Assembly: GCA_900298995.1 (NCBI GenBank)
Contig: OMIC01000037.1
Span: forward strand, 1 to 64,000
DNA from: Hyphomicrobiaceae bacterium
Lineage (GTDB): Bacteria; Pseudomonadota; Alphaproteobacteria; Rhizobiales; Aestuariivirgaceae
Length of the DNA stretch: 64,000 nucleotides
Direction: 5' to 3'
The notes beneath the pieces are model-generated. The model made no database searches. It worked only from the letters and a program-made list of their open reading frames with translations, and was not told the DNA's origin. Below are positions 62,248 through 64,000 of the stretch, one piece after another. Every line of letters begins with the position of its first letter. Position 1 is the first letter of the stretch. Position numbers and translations under genes: made by a program.

Positions 62248-63164
62248 GATTTTGGCGCCCCACGGCCGAAATCAGGCGCCGCCGTGTCCTGACCGGCGGC
62301 GATGATGCTGCGGCGGATCTGGCGTGACCGATTGAAGATGTTGAACAGCGCTTCACCGTCACCCCAGCGTATGGCACGCTGCAGCGCTGACAGGTCCTCG
62401 GAGAAGCGCCCCAGCATCTCGAGAACGGCATCCTTGTTGTTCAGGAAGACGTCGCGCCACATGGTGGGGTCGGATGCCGCGATACGGGTAAAGTCACGAA
62501 AGCCGCCTGCAGAATATTTGATCACCTCGGAGGATGTCACCTCCTCGAGGTCGGCGGCGGTCGAGACGATGTTGTAGGCAATGAGATGCGGCAGATGACT
62601 GGTGATGGCGAGAACCAGATCATGGTGTTCTGGAGTCATGACTTCGACATTCGAGCCACAGGCGCGCCAGAACGCAGACAGCCGTTCCACCGCGGCCGGG
62701 TCCGCATCCGCAAGAGGCGTCAGAATGCACCAGCGGTTGACGAACAATTCGGCAAAACCCGACTCAGGCCCGGATTGTTCCGTTCCGGCAATCGGATGAC
62801 CGGGAATGAAGTGTACGCCGGCCGGGACGTGCGGAAGTACATCGCGCACCACGGCGCCCTTGACGGACCCCACGTCCGTGAGAATGGCGCCGTCCATGAG
62901 CCCCGGCGCTATTTCCCGCGCCAGATCGGCATAGCTTCCGACGGGCGAACACAGGATGATCAGATCAGCACCCAAGACAGCTTCCGCCGCCGAAGGAAAA
63001 ACCGCATCCACCAGGCCAAGTTCCAGCGCTTTCGCGCGCGTGACTTCGGTCTTGGCATAGCCGGTGACATGCTCTGCAAGTTTCTTGGCGCGTATGGCAT
63101 GTGCAATCGACGAGCCGATGAGGCCAATGCCGAGGATGGCTACGCGCCGGAACATCACGGTCAT
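62241..63164 (-). CDS. tyrA: Prephenate/arogenate dehydrogenase
   Basis: A 307-residue NAD(P)-dependent dehydrogenase of tyrosine synthesis. The Rossmann motif GIGLIGSS (about 10-17) is followed by [31 protein letters not shown], the catalytic-His segment [16 protein letters not shown], and [26 protein letters not shown]. The start at 63164 (MTVMFRR) comes from the ATGA overlap with the hisC stop. No ACT domain follows, typical of alphaproteobacterial members. Confidence 0.94.
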   Translation of the reverse strand: MTVMFRRVAILGIGLIGSSIAHAIRAKKLAEHVTGYAKTEVTRAKALELGLVDAVFPSAAEAVLGADLIILCSPVGSYADLAREIAPGLMDGAILTDVGSVKGAVVRDVLPHVPAGVHFIPGHPIAGTEQSGPESGFAELFVNRWCILTPLADADPAAVERLSAFWRACGSNVEVMTPEHHDLVLAITSHLPHLIAYNIVSTAADLEEVTSSEVIKYSAGGFRDFTRIAASDPTMWRDVFLNNKDAVLEMLGRFSEDLSALQRAIRWGDGEALFNIFNRSRQIRRSIIAAGQDTAAPDFGRGAPKSQ

Positions 63165-64000
63165 GACAGAAAAGCCCTCAGGCACGCGACGAGACCGCGA
63201 TTGGCCTCCTCGCTGCCCACAGATATGCGCAGCGCGCCAGACAAGCCATAGGCATCCATGCGGCGCACGATGAAGCCGTTGTCCTGCAGCCAGGCATCAG
63301 CAGCATGGGCGTTTCGCTTTGCATCAGATGGAAAGTGCACGAGAAGGAAGTTTCCATCGCTTGGCGTCACCTCGAGTCCGATCGCGGCAAGCTCTGCACT
63401 GAGCCAGGGCAGCCACGTGTCATTGTGCGCGAGCGCCCGTTCAACGAATGCCTGATCGGCGATGGCAGCTGCGCCCGCTGCCATGGCAGGTGCGCTGACA
63501 TTGAAAGGCCCCCGGATCCGGTTGAGGACATCGGCGACATGCGCGGGACAATAGGCCCAGCCGAGCCTGAGCGCAGCCAGGCCGTGGATCTTCGAGAAGG
63601 TCCGCGTCATGACGACATTGTCCGAAGTCGCGACGAGTTCGATCCCCGATTCATAATCATTGCGCCGGACATATTCCGCATAGGCTGCATCGAGCACGAG
63701 CAGCACATTGGCAGGAAGGCCGGCATGCAGTCGCTTCACCTCGTTGAACGGCAGAGACCGCCCCGTCGGATTGTTGGGATTTGCCAGAAACACCATGCGG
63801 GTGCGCGGTGAAACTGCTGCCAGCATTGCATCGACGTCGGCGAGATAGTCCCTCTCCGGAACCACGACGGCAGTTGCACCGTTCGACTGGATCGCGATGG
63901 GATAGACCAGAAATCCATACTGGCTGTAGATCGCCTCGTCACCAAGCCCCAGATAGGCATGGGCCAGAAGCTGAAGCAGTTCATCAGACCCCGCGCCACA
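63161..64000 (-). CDS. hisC: Histidinol-phosphate aminotransferase (C-terminal part)
   Basis: The gene runs off the right edge; 279 C-terminal residues are visible. [24 protein letters not shown] leads in, followed by [23 protein letters not shown] (Asp and Tyr at PLP) and [17 protein letters not shown] (PLP lysine). [16 protein letters not shown] near the end binds phosphate through Arg. Paired here with tyrA, it may act on imidazole acetol phosphate or on phenylpyruvate-type acceptors in tyrosine/phenylalanine synthesis. The stop overlaps tyrA. Confidence 0.93.
   Translation of the reverse strand, partial: CGAGSDELLQLLAHAYLGLGDEAIYSQYGFLVYPIAIQSNGATAVVVPERDYLADVDAMLAAVSPRTRMVFLANPNNPTGRSLPFNEVKRLHAGLPANVLLVLDAAYAEYVRRNDYESGIELVATSDNVVMTRTFSKIHGLAALRLGWAYCPAHVADVLNRIRGPFNVSAPAMAAGAAAIADQAFVERALAHNDTWLPWLSAELAAIGLEVTPSDGNFLLVHFPSDAKRNAHAADAWLQDNGFIVRRMDAYGLSGALRISVGSEEANRGLVACLRAFLS

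Overview
The window is a continuous stretch of high-GC chromosome from an alphaproteobacterium, most likely of the order Hyphomicrobiales (Rhizobiales). Supporting signs are the block tlpA / argH / lysA / TIGR02302 protein / holA-lptE-leuS, a glycerol ABC transporter operon and a DeoR-controlled L-rhamnose cluster of rhizobial type, an RpoE-ChrR pair, a GTTC-N7-GTTC LexA box and TTAA-N7-TTAA (CtrA-type) boxes. No insertion sequence, prophage, CRISPR array or plasmid function was seen. Coding density is very high and no gene-free stretch exceeds 300 bases; the longest gaps (about 170 to 225 bases) hold promoters and operators and are described individually.

Layout. 1-12 kb: end of etfA, 3-hydroxybutyryl-CoA dehydrogenase, tlpA, argH, a small lipoprotein, lysA, a large Gln-rich membrane protein, then holA-lptE-leuS. 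12-16 kb: PLP protein YggS, an L,D-transpeptidase-type protein, an orphan response regulator, a cyclic-nucleotide-binding protein, xthA and a LolA-like carrier. 16-25 kb: ftsK, glnK-amtB (with a sigma-54 promoter), a UbiH-like monooxygenase, DUF971, a Trm112-like protein, a frameshifted LON-domain gene, a CnoX-like thioredoxin, a ProX-like editing protein and tRNA-Gly(GCC).

25-35 kb is a complete glycerol unit: binding protein, two ATPases, two permeases and a small membrane protein on the minus strand, and glpR-glpD-glpK divergently on the plus strand. The two ATPases have complementary motif losses, so the transporter probably has one good and one degenerate ATP site. 35-41 kb is a singlet-oxygen/ROS-type regulon: rpoE-chrR-SDR on minus and FAD oxidoreductase-DUF1365-CFA-like methyltransferase-DUF3833 on plus, driven by two ECF promoters whose -35 boxes lie back to back. 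41-43 kb holds a large secreted SGNH hydrolase.

43-52 kb is an L-rhamnose cluster (rhaR, then rhaT-P-Q-S-D-I) without rhaK or rhaU. At about 52.5 kb two gene remnants, a MerR C-terminus on minus and a coiled-coil C-terminus on plus, meet head to head; this marks a deletion or rearrangement. Beyond it lies an isolated set of flagellar-type accessory genes (rod-binding protein, FlgN-like, a membrane-anchored protein and two small unknown membrane proteins). 54.7-64 kb: hpt, a zinc-ribbon protein, ftsE-ftsX-plsC, a short adenosylcobalamin-dependent ribonucleotide reductase, an SOS-controlled gene of unknown function, a ChaC-like cyclotransferase, DUF2125, tyrA and the 3' part of hisC.

The most original observations are the asymmetric glycerol ATPase pair, the paired ECF promoters, the SOS gene with a probable leaderless mRNA, the CtrA-type boxes shared by ftsK and ftsE, and the remnant junction beside the rhamnose operon. 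No wholly new multi-gene system could be demonstrated from sequence alone.
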